Positions 8,647-16,395 of a DNA stretch of 64,000 bases are shown here, piece by piece; within the stretch, counting starts at the first letter, position 1, and each line of letters opens with the position of its first letter. The DNA is from Legionella anisa. Lineage in GTDB: Bacteria > Pseudomonadota > Gammaproteobacteria > Legionellales > Legionellaceae. The stretch is taken from contig NZ_LNXS01000029.1 in the NCBI RefSeq assembly GCF_001467525.1, forward strand, positions 314,330-378,329. The letters run 5' to 3'. Below the pieces are notes generated by a model that had not been told where the DNA came from, made no database searches, and saw nothing but the letters and a program-made list of their open reading frames with translations. The position numbers were made by a program, and so were the translations under genes.

Positions 8647-10155
8647 ATGTGTGGGATAGTAGGTATTTACAGTCATGAACCAGTAGCCTCCGAATTGTAT
8701 GAGAGCCTGATTCACTTGCAGCATCGAGGCCAAGATGCTGCCGGCATCCTGACCTGTGATCAGCGTTTCTACACGAAACATGGATTAGGTTTGGTACGCG
8801 AAATTTTTACTCCTGAGAATGTTTCCTCATTGCAGGGAAATATAGGAATTGGTCATGTACGTTATCCTACTGCCGGCGGCTATACTGCAACCGATGTGCA
8901 ACCATTATGGATTGGCAGCCCACGAGGGATTGCACTTGCTCATAATGGCAATCTATCCAATTATCAAGAACTGGCTGATGAGATTCGTTTAAAGCAATAT
9001 CGACATCTTAATTCTACGCTTGATTCTGAGGCCCTACTACTCATGCTTGCGGATAATCTTGCCAGCAATGCATCCAGTAATGAAGAAAATAATGACAGTT
9101 TTTTCGAATTGCTGACCCAAGCAGTCGCGCATATCTTTGAACGAATTGAAGGGGCTTACTCCATTGTGTCCGTGATTATTGGCAAGGGACTTGTTGCGTT
9201 CCGAGATCCTCATGGCATTCGTCCTTTAGTTTGGGGAACACGTGAAAATTCAGATGGAACCATAGACACTATTTTCGCATCAGAGACCACCCCTTTTTAT
9301 GCCCTAGGCTTTGAACCTAAAGGCGACATTTTACCCGGTGAAGTAGCCTATGTGGATCTTAACGGGAAATTACACCGTCGGGTTCTGAAAACTGAAGAAT
9401 TTAGACCCTGCGTATTTGAGTATGTTTATTTTGCACGCCCCGATGCAACACTCAATAACGTAAGCGTGTACCGTGCTCGACTACGTATGGGCCAAAATCT
9501 GGCGCTTCAGTGGAAGAAACAATACCCTGACCTCATCCCGGATGTGGTAATTCCTGCTCCTTTCACTGCAAATACAGCAGCGCTGTCTTTTGCCCATGAA
9601 TTAGGTATTAGGTATTCTGAGGGTTTGTATAAGAATCCTTTTATAGGCCGCACGTTTATCATGCCCAATCAAAAGGCAAGAAGCCGGAATATCCGCTACA
9701 AACTGACGCCACAACGAACTGAAATTAAAAATAAATCCGTGATGATTGTCGACGACAGTATTGTCCGGGGAACAACTTCCCGAGAAATAGTCAAAATGGT
9801 ACGCGAGTCTGGCGCCAAAAACATTTATTTTGCTTCCACATCTCCAGCACTTAAAAATCCTTGTTTTAGTGGGATTGATATCCCCTCTCGTAAAGAACTC
9901 ATTGCCGCCAATCAAAGTGAAGATGAAATTGCCGCTTATCTTGGTGTTGATGTTTTACTCTATCAGTCCCATGAAGATTTGATTGAAGCAGTAACCCGCC
10001 GTGGGGAACATCAAATCAAAAAACCCTGCATGGCGTGTATGGACGGCGATTATTTTTGTAAAAAATTAACTGCAGAAAAAATGAAACAGCTCGAGCTGCA
10101 ACGAGAAACAAGCAGACTGAGCACCCCCGCAAAAAAAGAGGACATCATTGAATGA
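8647..10155 (+). CDS. purF: Amidophosphoribosyltransferase
   Basis: First committed enzyme of purine synthesis, converting PRPP and glutamine to phosphoribosylamine. The protein begins MCGIVGIY, so Cys2 becomes the N-terminal nucleophile with no propeptide. The PRPP loop is VMIVDDSIVRGTTS. Four cysteines (255 in RPCVFEYVYFARPD, 406 in LKNPCFSGID, and 461 and 464 in CMAC) sit at the positions that hold a [4Fe-4S] cluster in the B. subtilis-type enzyme as I recall it. A cluster is therefore possible even though the propeptide typical of that class is missing. The stop overlaps purD (ATGA). Length is 502 residues. Confidence 0.95.
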   Translation: MCGIVGIYSHEPVASELYESLIHLQHRGQDAAGILTCDQRFYTKHGLGLVREIFTPENVSSLQGNIGIGHVRYPTAGGYTATDVQPLWIGSPRGIALAHNGNLSNYQELADEIRLKQYRHLNSTLDSEALLLMLADNLASNASSNEENNDSFFELLTQAVAHIFERIEGAYSIVSVIIGKGLVAFRDPHGIRPLVWGTRENSDGTIDTIFASETTPFYALGFEPKGDILPGEVAYVDLNGKLHRRVLKTEEFRPCVFEYVYFARPDATLNNVSVYRARLRMGQNLALQWKKQYPDLIPDVVIPAPFTANTAALSFAHELGIRYSEGLYKNPFIGRTFIMPNQKARSRNIRYKLTPQRTEIKNKSVMIVDDSIVRGTTSREIVKMVRESGAKNIYFASTSPALKNPCFSGIDIPSRKELIAANQSEDEIAAYLGVDVLLYQSHEDLIEAVTRRGEHQIKKPCMACMDGDYFCKKLTAEKMKQLELQRETSRLSTPAKKEDIIE

Positions 10156-11468
10156 ACATTCTTGTTATCGGTTCTGGCGCTCGTGAGCATGCACTCATCA
10201 AAGCATTAAACCGTTCACCACAAAATACTTCATTGTTTTGTTATGGCACGGCAATCAATCCAGGAATCCATAAATTGACGGCTCAATATTGTGCAGGTGA
10301 TATTACCGATTGCGCTGCTTTAGTGTCCATGGCAAAACTATGGGGGATCGAGCTAGCAATTATTGGCCCTGAAGCACCGCTTGAAAAAGGAATGGCTGAT
10401 GCATTATGGCAAGCAGGAATCCCTACGATTGGCCCGAAAAAAGAATTGGCACAAATAGAAACCTCTAAAGAATTTGCACGTGATCTCATGCAAAAATATC
10501 ACATCGCGGGTTTACCGCGGTATCAAAAATTCGCAACACTAAATCACATTGAAAACTTTCTTAGTGAGCTCGGCGAAGGCAATTACGTGATTAAAGCAAA
10601 TGGATTGATGGGGGGCAAAGGGGTAAAAGTTGCAGGAGAACATCTGCATTCAATTGCTGAAGCCTTAAGTTTTTGCCAGGAAATTCTCGATAAAAAACAG
10701 ACGATTCTTATTGAAGAAAAACTCATTGGACAGGAATTTTCCTTCATGTGTTTCGCTGATGGCAAAAAACTTATTCCTATGCCTTTAGTGCAAGATCATA
10801 AACGCGCTTATAACGGTGATAAAGGCCCCAATACAGGTGGTATGGGAAGTTATTCAGACACCGACCATCGTTTGCCTTTTTTAACTGCACATGATGTACA
10901 AGAAGCTTTAGGGATTAACAATGCAGTCTTTCAGGCTTTGTCTGCTGAATGTGGTGAACCTTATATTGGTATTTTATATGGCAGTTTTATTGCCACCAAA
11001 AATGGAATTTATGTCATCGAATTCAATGCACGCTTTGGTGATCCAGAAGCATTAAACGTGTTATCCATTTTGGAGTCCGATTTTGTTGCCATATGCGAAG
11101 CTATGGTCAACAACAACCTTACAGAAGATAAGGTCACATTCTCGAAAAAGGCTACTGTGTGCAAATATACGGTTCCTGAAGGCTATCCAGATGCGCCAAA
11201 GAAAAACTTTGCTGTTGATTTCTCAAAGGTAGTTTGCCAAGACCATCTGTATCTTTCTTCGGTGAATCAGGTCGACCAGCAAATTATTGCTGAAGGTTCG
11301 CGCACCGCTGCCTATGTTGGCATTGCCGATTCAATTTTTGCTGCAGAAATGAACGCCGAGGATGAAATTTCATTAATTGAAGGTCCCTTATTTCATCGTC
11401 AGGATATAGGCACAAAAAAATTAATTCAGCAACGCATTGATCATATGCAAAGGATACGCACCTCATGA
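10152..11468 (+). CDS. purD: Phosphoribosylamine-glycine ligase
   Basis: GAR synthetase, an ATP-grasp enzyme joining phosphoribosylamine and glycine. The N-terminal MNILVIGSGAREHAL, IIGPEAPLEKG, the ATP-grasp segments VIKANGLMGGKGVKVA and QDHKRAYNGDKGPNTGGMG, and the metal-site stretch EFNARFGDPEA are all present. Its 438 residues are close to family length. It overlaps purF by 4 bases and purN by 4 bases, so it is translationally coupled to both. Confidence 0.96.
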   Translation: MNILVIGSGAREHALIKALNRSPQNTSLFCYGTAINPGIHKLTAQYCAGDITDCAALVSMAKLWGIELAIIGPEAPLEKGMADALWQAGIPTIGPKKELAQIETSKEFARDLMQKYHIAGLPRYQKFATLNHIENFLSELGEGNYVIKANGLMGGKGVKVAGEHLHSIAEALSFCQEILDKKQTILIEEKLIGQEFSFMCFADGKKLIPMPLVQDHKRAYNGDKGPNTGGMGSYSDTDHRLPFLTAHDVQEALGINNAVFQALSAECGEPYIGILYGSFIATKNGIYVIEFNARFGDPEALNVLSILESDFVAICEAMVNNNLTEDKVTFSKKATVCKYTVPEGYPDAPKKNFAVDFSKVVCQDHLYLSSVNQVDQQIIAEGSRTAAYVGIADSIFAAEMNAEDEISLIEGPLFHRQDIGTKKLIQQRIDHMQRIRTS

Positions 11469-12070
11469 TTCGCATTGCTGTCCTTGGTTCAACTCGAGGC
11501 ACTAATCTTAATACCCTTGTTGCTGCAATGAAGCAACAGCACTTATCCGCATCCATCGAGCTGGTCTTAAGCAATAAAGCAGACGCGCTTATTTTGGAAA
11601 AGGCAGCGCGTTTTGGCATTAAATCCATGTTCGTTAATCCGCAAGGCTTAAGCCGCGTCGATTTTGATCATGAGCTATCCAAAATACTCAGGCTCCATCA
11701 AATACAGCTTGTTGTATTAATTGGTTATATGCGCATCCTATCGGCCGAATTTGTCGACAACTGGGAAAATAAAATAATCAATATTCACCCATCTTTGCTG
11801 CCTGCTTATGCAGGGTTAATGAATCTCGACGTCCACCAAGCCGTTATCGATGGCACTGAGGTCGAAACAGGATGCACCGTACATTTTGTTACTGCGCAAG
11901 TGGATGCGGGCCCTATTATTTTGCAGAAAAAATGCCCTGTTTTACCCGATGATACTGCAGAAATTTTGAAAACCAGAGTACAAGAATTGGAAGGGCCAGC
12001 TTTAGTTGAAGCAATTAACATGATTGCAGCCACTGATAGAACCCTCAAATGCCTGCAGGGATCCCAGTAG
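11465..12070 (+). CDS. purN: GAR formyltransferase
   Basis: Transfers a formyl group from 10-formyl-tetrahydrofolate to GAR. The N-terminal VLGSTRGTNL is the phosphate loop. INIHPSLLPAYAG carries the catalytic Asn-His pair, and the catalytic Asp lies in AQVDAGPIIL. At 201 residues it is close to the usual length. The last residues (about KCLQGSQ) and the stop codon are read from DNA that, in another frame, encodes the tail of PurE. The native C-terminus was therefore probably replaced at a deletion junction near 12,044. The catalytic core is complete, so the enzyme is likely active. Confidence 0.93.
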   Translation: MIRIAVLGSTRGTNLNTLVAAMKQQHLSASIELVLSNKADALILEKAARFGIKSMFVNPQGLSRVDFDHELSKILRLHQIQLVVLIGYMRILSAEFVDNWENKIINIHPSLLPAYAGLMNLDVHQAVIDGTEVETGCTVHFVTAQVDAGPIILQKKCPVLPDDTAEILKTRVQELEGPALVEAINMIAATDRTLKCLQGSQ

Positions 12071-12224
12071 GTACTCTTGCTGTAGTTAAGGCAGGGGCAA
12101 TTAATGCGGATATTTTAGCGGGTAACGATTAGGTAATAAATATCCTGAGTATCAGGATGCAATAAAACAATATCGTATGACGCAAGCAGAGAAAGTATCG
12201 GAAAATGCGAAAATTAAGGGATAA
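12046..12224 (+). pseudogene. purE: purE C-terminal remnant (frameshifted)
   Basis: Read from 12,049, the codons give MPAGIPVGTLAVVKAGAIN and then ADILAG, the conserved C-terminal helix region of PurE (N5-CAIR mutase). A stop follows at once. In the next frame, from 12,132, the reading resumes as GNKYPEYQDAIKQYRMTQ and AEKVSENAKIKG to TAA at 12,222, again like a PurE tail. So about 60 C-terminal codons survive with one frameshift near 12,121-12,126, and the N-terminal roughly 100 codons are gone. It overlaps the purN 3' end. A functional purE must be elsewhere if the pathway is complete. Confidence 0.75.
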
Positions 12225-12268
12225 ATAGCAACAAGAGGATTTTTTTCTGCAAAAAAGTCGGGGGCTTA

Positions 12269-12303
12269 CCGCTTCCTGCAAATTTGGAAAGCGGTTTTTC
12301 CTT
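12269..12303 (+). terminator. Rho-independent terminator of the pur operon
   Basis: The arms CCGCTTCC and GGAAAGCGG enclose a 9-base loop and are followed by TTTTTCCTTTCTT. The hairpin lies after purN and the purE remnant and before the convergent effector gene, so it plausibly ends the purine operon transcript. Confidence 0.65.
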
Positions 12304-12320
12304 TCTTAGGATTACGAACG

Positions 12321-13319
12321 CTACATTTTTGTTGGTTTCATACTGTCATCTTCGCTGGCAACTTCTTCGATAGCAAGAGTAGGCGATCCCCCTCCTAGCA
12401 GAGTTTTAATTGCTTGTTTTTGATGAGGGTCCAAGTCTACTGTCGCAATGTATTTTTTATAAAACGCTTTTTCTTGTGCTTTAAATTGGTCTAATTTCTT
12501 TTGATCAGGAGAGGTTTCTACAGTAAAGTCAACATGATTTCTTCTGACATCATAAATAACATCATAAAAAGTGCTTAATAGTTCGTCATATTCTTTGTTT
12601 AATTCTTTAGGTAATACCATTCGATCTACATAGAAAGGATTACATTCCACGTTAAATTTCAATCCTTGGCGGGTAATACGCATTGGAATAGCTGATAGAT
12701 GCACACCACTCACAGTCAATTCGCGCTCATGACCATAATTTTGTGACTCGCCGGTAGAATCAGTGACAGCTATATCATCTTCATAATCCTGAGTTACCTG
12801 TTGGTTAGATGGGATATTGTTTCGATCAAGTACATATACTGCGTGCGTTTTTTTAGGGAGATAGTTAGCAAATGAAATACCAACACCTAATTTCATTGAA
12901 GTAGATATCCCGCTTACATCCCCTTTGCGGTGCTGCTTCGCCACGTGGCGAGTTGCTTCCGCATCGATCTCTTTAGAACCTTCTTTGTAAACAATCAAAG
13001 GCTTACTTCCGGCCAGGCCATGTACAGCTTGATTTATTTTATCGTGTTCTTCTTTAACACTCATGCCCCTAAATAAAAATCCTTTATGAAACGCATTCAT
13101 TAAGAAACCAAATACATTAAATTCGTTGGCGACGACTTTGTCTCCTCGCACAGTACTTGTACTAAAAGAATGGGTATTTATCACATATTTTTCTTGTTTT
13201 TTATGCTGATAATAATTTCTATTTTCGTCATGCCGCGTCCAAAGAGTTCTTGATTGAGCTTTATTATGGCTTTGTTTCGTTTGCTGCGTAGTGCCATACC
13301 TACCTGATTTCAAAAACAT
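12321..13319 (-). CDS. Putative R-S-E ADP-ribosyltransferase, effector candidate
   Basis: No close family member is recognised, but three motifs fall in the order and spacing of R-S-E mono-ADP-ribosyltransferases. Arg84 lies in FLFRGMS, Ser-Thr-Ser at 139-141 in GISTSMKLGVGISFA, and Glu198-x-Glu200 in GHERELTV. These enzymes move ADP-ribose from NAD to a protein residue. The first 60 residues are polar and disordered-looking. The C-terminal 15 residues (EEVASEDDSMKPTKM) have an acidic, glutamate-rich run like Dot/Icm translocation signals. There is no secretion signal peptide. It stands alone between the purine operon (convergent) and engB, with a family A palindrome upstream. Fold and export are inferences. 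Confidence 0.65.
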   Translation of the reverse strand: MFLKSGRYGTTQQTKQSHNKAQSRTLWTRHDENRNYYQHKKQEKYVINTHSFSTSTVRGDKVVANEFNVFGFLMNAFHKGFLFRGMSVKEEHDKINQAVHGLAGSKPLIVYKEGSKEIDAEATRHVAKQHRKGDVSGISTSMKLGVGISFANYLPKKTHAVYVLDRNNIPSNQQVTQDYEDDIAVTDSTGESQNYGHERELTVSGVHLSAIPMRITRQGLKFNVECNPFYVDRMVLPKELNKEYDELLSTFYDVIYDVRRNHVDFTVETSPDQKKLDQFKAQEKAFYKKYIATVDLDPHQKQAIKTLLGGGSPTLAIEEVASEDDSMKPTKM

Positions 13320-13498
13320 GATTACATCTCCAATACAAATATATAATCAAATTGTAGGATAATAATCCTGTTGATTCAAAATAGTACATTTTGGCTGTTT
13401 TAATTCATCTGAAGTTGTATTGATTTTGGGGAAAAAGCCGCGAAGGTTATGAGCAAATCGCTTTATGAGCCCAATCTGCCATCAAGCTGATAGCTTAT

Positions 13499-13586
13499 TG
13501 TACCCTGGGTGCAGCGCAGCAGAACCCAGGATATCTGAACATGAATGAACTTCTTAGTCCTGGGTTCTGCGCTGCACCCAAGCTAC
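13499..13586. repeat. Family A palindrome, long-loop copy
   Basis: The left arm TGTACCCTGGGTGCAGCGCA and the right arm TGCGCTGCACCCAAGCTAC pair across a spacer of about 30 bases with internal CCCAGG/CCTGGG. The last bases of the right arm (CTA read on the minus strand as TAG) supply the engB stop codon, so the element reaches into the gene end. Unlike most copies this one is between two genes in the same direction. Confidence 0.75.
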
Positions 13587-14185
13587 GTTAAATCAAACCA
13601 TTGATTTAGCAAAGCGATCAATTCACCGACCCCTTCTTTTTTCAAAGAAGAAAAAGATTGCACCGTAATCAAATGTGCTGCCAGCTCATAATATCTACGA
13701 ACTTTAAGTAAGGTGTTCTTTACCTCGCTACGGCTTAATTTATCTGATTTAGTCAGTAAAATATGTACTGGAAGCTCACGCTCCAAAGCCCAATCTACCA
13801 TCATCAGATCTAAGTCTTTTAAAGGATGGCGAATATCCATTAACAAGATCAGACCTTTTAAGCTTTGCCTGACCTCAAGATAATGGGCCAAATTTTTTTG
13901 CCACTCCATTTTTACTTGCAAAGCAACTTTGGCGTAACCATAACCCGGTAAATCAACAAGACGACGCGCTTCATCGATTTCAAATAAATTAATTAATTGC
14001 GTACGTCCAGGTGTTTTACTGGTTCGAGCCAGGTTTTTGATGTTCGTTAAGCAATTCAAGGCACTTGACTTCCCTGCATTTGAACGGCCAGCAAAAGCAA
14101 CCTCATAACCTGAATCCTCCGGTAAATGAGAGACGCGTGCTGCGCTTTTTAAGAATACTGCTTTAGAATAAGGATTTTCTAACAT
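13583..14185 (-). CDS. engB: Ribosome biogenesis GTPase EngB (YihA/YsxC)
   Basis: Essential GTPase that acts in large ribosomal subunit assembly. The motifs are G1 GRSNAGKSSALN, G2 around TSKTPGRTQL, G3 DLPGYGYAK and G4 LTKSDKL. An upstream TTG and an ATG at 14,194 are also in frame; the ATG at 14,185 (MLENPYSKAVFLK) gives 200 residues, matching the family. The stop codon lies inside the family A palindrome. It is divergent from the cytochrome gene. Confidence 0.92.
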   Translation of the reverse strand: MLENPYSKAVFLKSAARVSHLPEDSGYEVAFAGRSNAGKSSALNCLTNIKNLARTSKTPGRTQLINLFEIDEARRLVDLPGYGYAKVALQVKMEWQKNLAHYLEVRQSLKGLILLMDIRHPLKDLDLMMVDWALERELPVHILLTKSDKLSRSEVKNTLLKVRRYYELAAHLITVQSFSSLKKEGVGELIALLNQWFDLT

Positions 14186-14257
14186 AAGAATCATAAAATT
14201 TTGGTATTTCAACCAAGGCAGTGTACCATTACTTCGTAAATTTATTATGAGAAATCG

Positions 14258-14854
14258 ATGAAAAAATTTGTACTCACTTTTATTCTATTTATCCCATTAG
14301 TCCTTTTTGCCCAAGAAAATCCCTCCGAAATGAAAAAAGCATTAGTTTGCACTGCATGCCATGGTCAAGAAGGCAACAGTGCAAATCCCGAATGGCCTAA
14401 TATTGCAGGACAACATCCCAGATATTTTATAAAACAACTGCAGGACATGAAAAACAGTGACTTACGTGATGCACCTACGATGAAAGCTCTTGTTGCCACA
14501 TTAACCGAGCAAGATATGGATGACTTGGCAGTATATTATGCTAAAATGCCCCTTGCCCAAGGCAGCACTCCCGAAAAATTTCTTAAACGGGGTGAGCAAA
14601 TCTACCGCGGGGGAGATTTTGCAAAAAGAATTACGGCATGCATTGCTTGCCATGGTCCTAAAGGTACGGGCAATGCCCAAGCTGGCTTCCCAGTGCTTTC
14701 TGGCCAACATGCAGCTTATACCGTGTTGCAATTAAATGCATTTAAAGACGGTAAGAGAAAAAATGATTTAAACCATATCATGCAAGATATTAGCAGCAGA
14801 ATGAGTCAAGATGATATGGAAGCAGTTGCACATTATATTGAAGGCTTACATTAG
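14258..14854 (+). CDS. Dihaem cytochrome c4
   Basis: Periplasmic electron carrier between the bc1 complex and terminal oxidases. A signal peptide (MKKFVLTFILFIPLVLFA) is followed by two c-type haem sites, CTACH and CIACH, about 100 residues apart, giving two similar cytochrome domains. Axial methionines are plausible in the PTMKAL and SSRMSQ stretches. The 198-residue length matches cytochrome c4. dsbA follows after 11 bases, a pairing also seen in Pseudomonas, where both products are made and folded in the periplasm. Confidence 0.9.
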   Translation: MKKFVLTFILFIPLVLFAQENPSEMKKALVCTACHGQEGNSANPEWPNIAGQHPRYFIKQLQDMKNSDLRDAPTMKALVATLTEQDMDDLAVYYAKMPLAQGSTPEKFLKRGEQIYRGGDFAKRITACIACHGPKGTGNAQAGFPVLSGQHAAYTVLQLNAFKDGKRKNDLNHIMQDISSRMSQDDMEAVAHYIEGLH

Positions 14855-14865
14855 GGAACTAAATT

Positions 14866-15477
14866 ATGTTAAAAAAATTGATCGCTGTATTTTTTCTTTT
14901 TCCAGCAATGGCCTTAGCCGCATCATTTGTTGAAGGTAAAGATTATCAAATCGTTACCAATCCCCAGGCAACAAATAGTAAAAATAAAACCCCTATCGTT
15001 GAAGAATTTTTTAGTTATGGTTGTCCTTGGTGTTACAAAATAGAAGCCCCTTTGGATGTATGGGTTAGCAAAATGGGCAATAACATTCAATTCGAACGCG
15101 TTCCTGTAGTATTCAAACCATCCTGGGAACTCTATGCTAAAGCATACTACACCGCAAAGACTCTTGCGCTTTCTGATAAAATGAATCCATTACTCTTTAA
15201 AGCCATACAGGAAGATAGAAAGCCCCTGGATTCAAAACAAGCGATGATCAATTTCTTTGTTACTCAAGGCGTCGATAAAGAAATTGCGAAAAGTGCTTTT
15301 GAAAACTCCCCAGCAATTGATATGCGTGTGCAAAATGGAATGAGCCTGATGGGAGCTTATCAAATTAATGCAGTTCCTGCCTTCGTAGTGAATAATAAAT
15401 ATAAGACTGATTTACAAATGGCAGGCAACTCAGAGCGCTTGTTAGAAATATTGAATTACCTCTCTCGAAAATCTTAA
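14866..15477 (+). CDS. dsbA: Periplasmic thiol:disulfide oxidoreductase DsbA
   Basis: Introduces disulfide bonds into exported proteins. It has a signal peptide ending near ALA, then a thioredoxin fold with the active site Cys53-Pro-Trp-Cys56 in YGCPWCYK and the cis-proline stretch INAVPAFVV. The CPWC dipeptide differs from the CPHC of E. coli. Length is 203 residues. It lies 11 bases after the cytochrome c4 gene, so the two are probably one operon, ending at the palindrome at 15.5 kb. Legionella has more than one DsbA; which paralogue this is cannot be told from the sequence alone. Confidence 0.9.
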   Translation: MLKKLIAVFFLFPAMALAASFVEGKDYQIVTNPQATNSKNKTPIVEEFFSYGCPWCYKIEAPLDVWVSKMGNNIQFERVPVVFKPSWELYAKAYYTAKTLALSDKMNPLLFKAIQEDRKPLDSKQAMINFFVTQGVDKEIAKSAFENSPAIDMRVQNGMSLMGAYQINAVPAFVVNNKYKTDLQMAGNSERLLEILNYLSRKS

Positions 15478-15512
15478 TCATCTCGAAAGGATTTTTCACA
15501 TTATTTGGATGC

Positions 15513-15574
15513 ATTGTAGCCTAGATGCAGCACAGCGGAACCCGGGTTTCGCTGCACTGCATCTAGGCTACAAT
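15513..15574. repeat. Family A palindrome
   Basis: ATTGTAGCCTAGATGCAG and its exact reverse complement flank a GC-rich centre with AACCCGGGTTT. This copy has GATGCAG instead of GGTGCAG in both arms, a paired change that keeps the stem. It lies between the convergent dsbA and TVP38-family genes. Confidence 0.85.
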
Positions 15575-15587
15575 ATTTTATATGTAT

Positions 15588-16130
15588 TTAAAAATTCGCA
15601 CCCAAAGAACCGCAATATGTTTCCACAACTTTCAGTGGAATTAAAAAAATAAAGCTTGTTACTATAAACACCGAAGCTTTAATCTGGGTAAAACCATATC
15701 CATAATTTACAATAGCACAGGGTAGAAAAGGAACTAAACGACACAAAGCAAGTGACTTCCATCCATAAGAGTTTAGGCGGCCTAGCCAACTATCTAATTG
15801 TTTTCTCTTTTTGACTGATAACCAAGAAAGCCCTACATGACGGCTAATCATAAATGCAATTACCGCGCTAAGTAGTGCGCTCAATAAATTCAGCGCCAAT
15901 CCCCAATAAAATCCAAATAAAGCCCCCGCTGCAAGAATAATGGGTAGGTTTGGTAAAAATAATAGAGAGGCAAAACAATAAAGTAAGCAAAACCCAATAA
16001 AAGCTGGATAGCCCAAGGTACGTAACCAATGGATTAGAGTGGGGAGTTCATGCTGAAAAAACCAGGCAACAGCAATTAAGACAATAACTACCCCCCATTT
16101 AAACCATCTTAAGGCTTCATTGATTTTCAT
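15588..16130 (-). CDS. TVP38/TMEM64 (SNARE-associated) family membrane protein
   Basis: Inner-membrane protein with several hydrophobic helices (for example VVIVLIAVAWFFQ, FIGFCLLYCFASLLFLPNLP and ASVFIVTSFIFLIPL). It has the family core LPNLPIILAAGALFGFYWG and the re-entrant stretch CRLVPFLPCAIVNYGYG. DedA/TVP38 relatives are linked to lipid scrambling or membrane homeostasis; the substrate is unknown here. The ATG at 16,130 is preferred to an upstream TTG at 16,157, giving 180 residues, slightly short for the family. An engB-like remnant lies just upstream on the same strand. Confidence 0.8.
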   Translation of the reverse strand: MKINEALRWFKWGVVIVLIAVAWFFQHELPTLIHWLRTLGYPAFIGFCLLYCFASLLFLPNLPIILAAGALFGFYWGLALNLLSALLSAVIAFMISRHVGLSWLSVKKRKQLDSWLGRLNSYGWKSLALCRLVPFLPCAIVNYGYGFTQIKASVFIVTSFIFLIPLKVVETYCGSLGANF

Positions 16131-16177
16131 AAATAATAAAAGAGGTCTATTTAACAAACAATTATGTCAAGGAGTTA

Positions 16178-16240
16178 CTATTGCGTCAAACCAAGCCATT
16201 GATTTAGCAAATTAATTAATTTTTCCTTTAATTGTAGTCC
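16178..16240 (-). pseudogene. Remnant of an engB 3' end
   Basis: On the minus strand, codons read GLQLKEKLINLLNQWLGLTQ and stop. This resembles the tail of the intact EngB 2.6 kb away (KEGVGELIALLNQWFDLT and stop). Only about 20 codons match, bounded upstream by a stop codon. It may be the scar of a duplication or of replacement of engB at this locus. The match is short, so chance similarity is not excluded. Confidence 0.45.
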
Positions 16241-16255
16241 CCCTTATAATCCAAT

Positions 16256-16391
16256 AGGCTCTGTTTACATTTCGCTAGCTCGAGCAAAAATGGCCTGATT
16301 TTTTCGAGTACCGAAGCGAAGGTATGTCGGCATCGAAGCGCAGAAAATCAGGACCGTTTGGCCAAGATAGTAGAAATGGAAACAGCCCCTA
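16256..16391. mobile_element. Family B inverted-repeat element (MITE-like), copy 1
   Basis: About 136 bp. The imperfect terminal inverted repeats are AGGCTCTGTTTACATTTC at the left and the complement of AGGGGCTGTTTCCATTTC at the right. An inner stem pairs GGCCTGATTTT with AAAATCAGG. It ends 4 bases from the stop of the Rab-like gene. A second copy with different but still pairing inner stems lies after gcvPB. No coding capacity is seen. Confidence 0.7.
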
Positions 16392-16395
16392 AGAT

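Noticed and set aside
12049..12224. An intact small gene after purN
   Set aside because: Both reading frames are needed to follow the PurE similarity, with a stop and a frameshift between them, so it is a remnant and not a gene.
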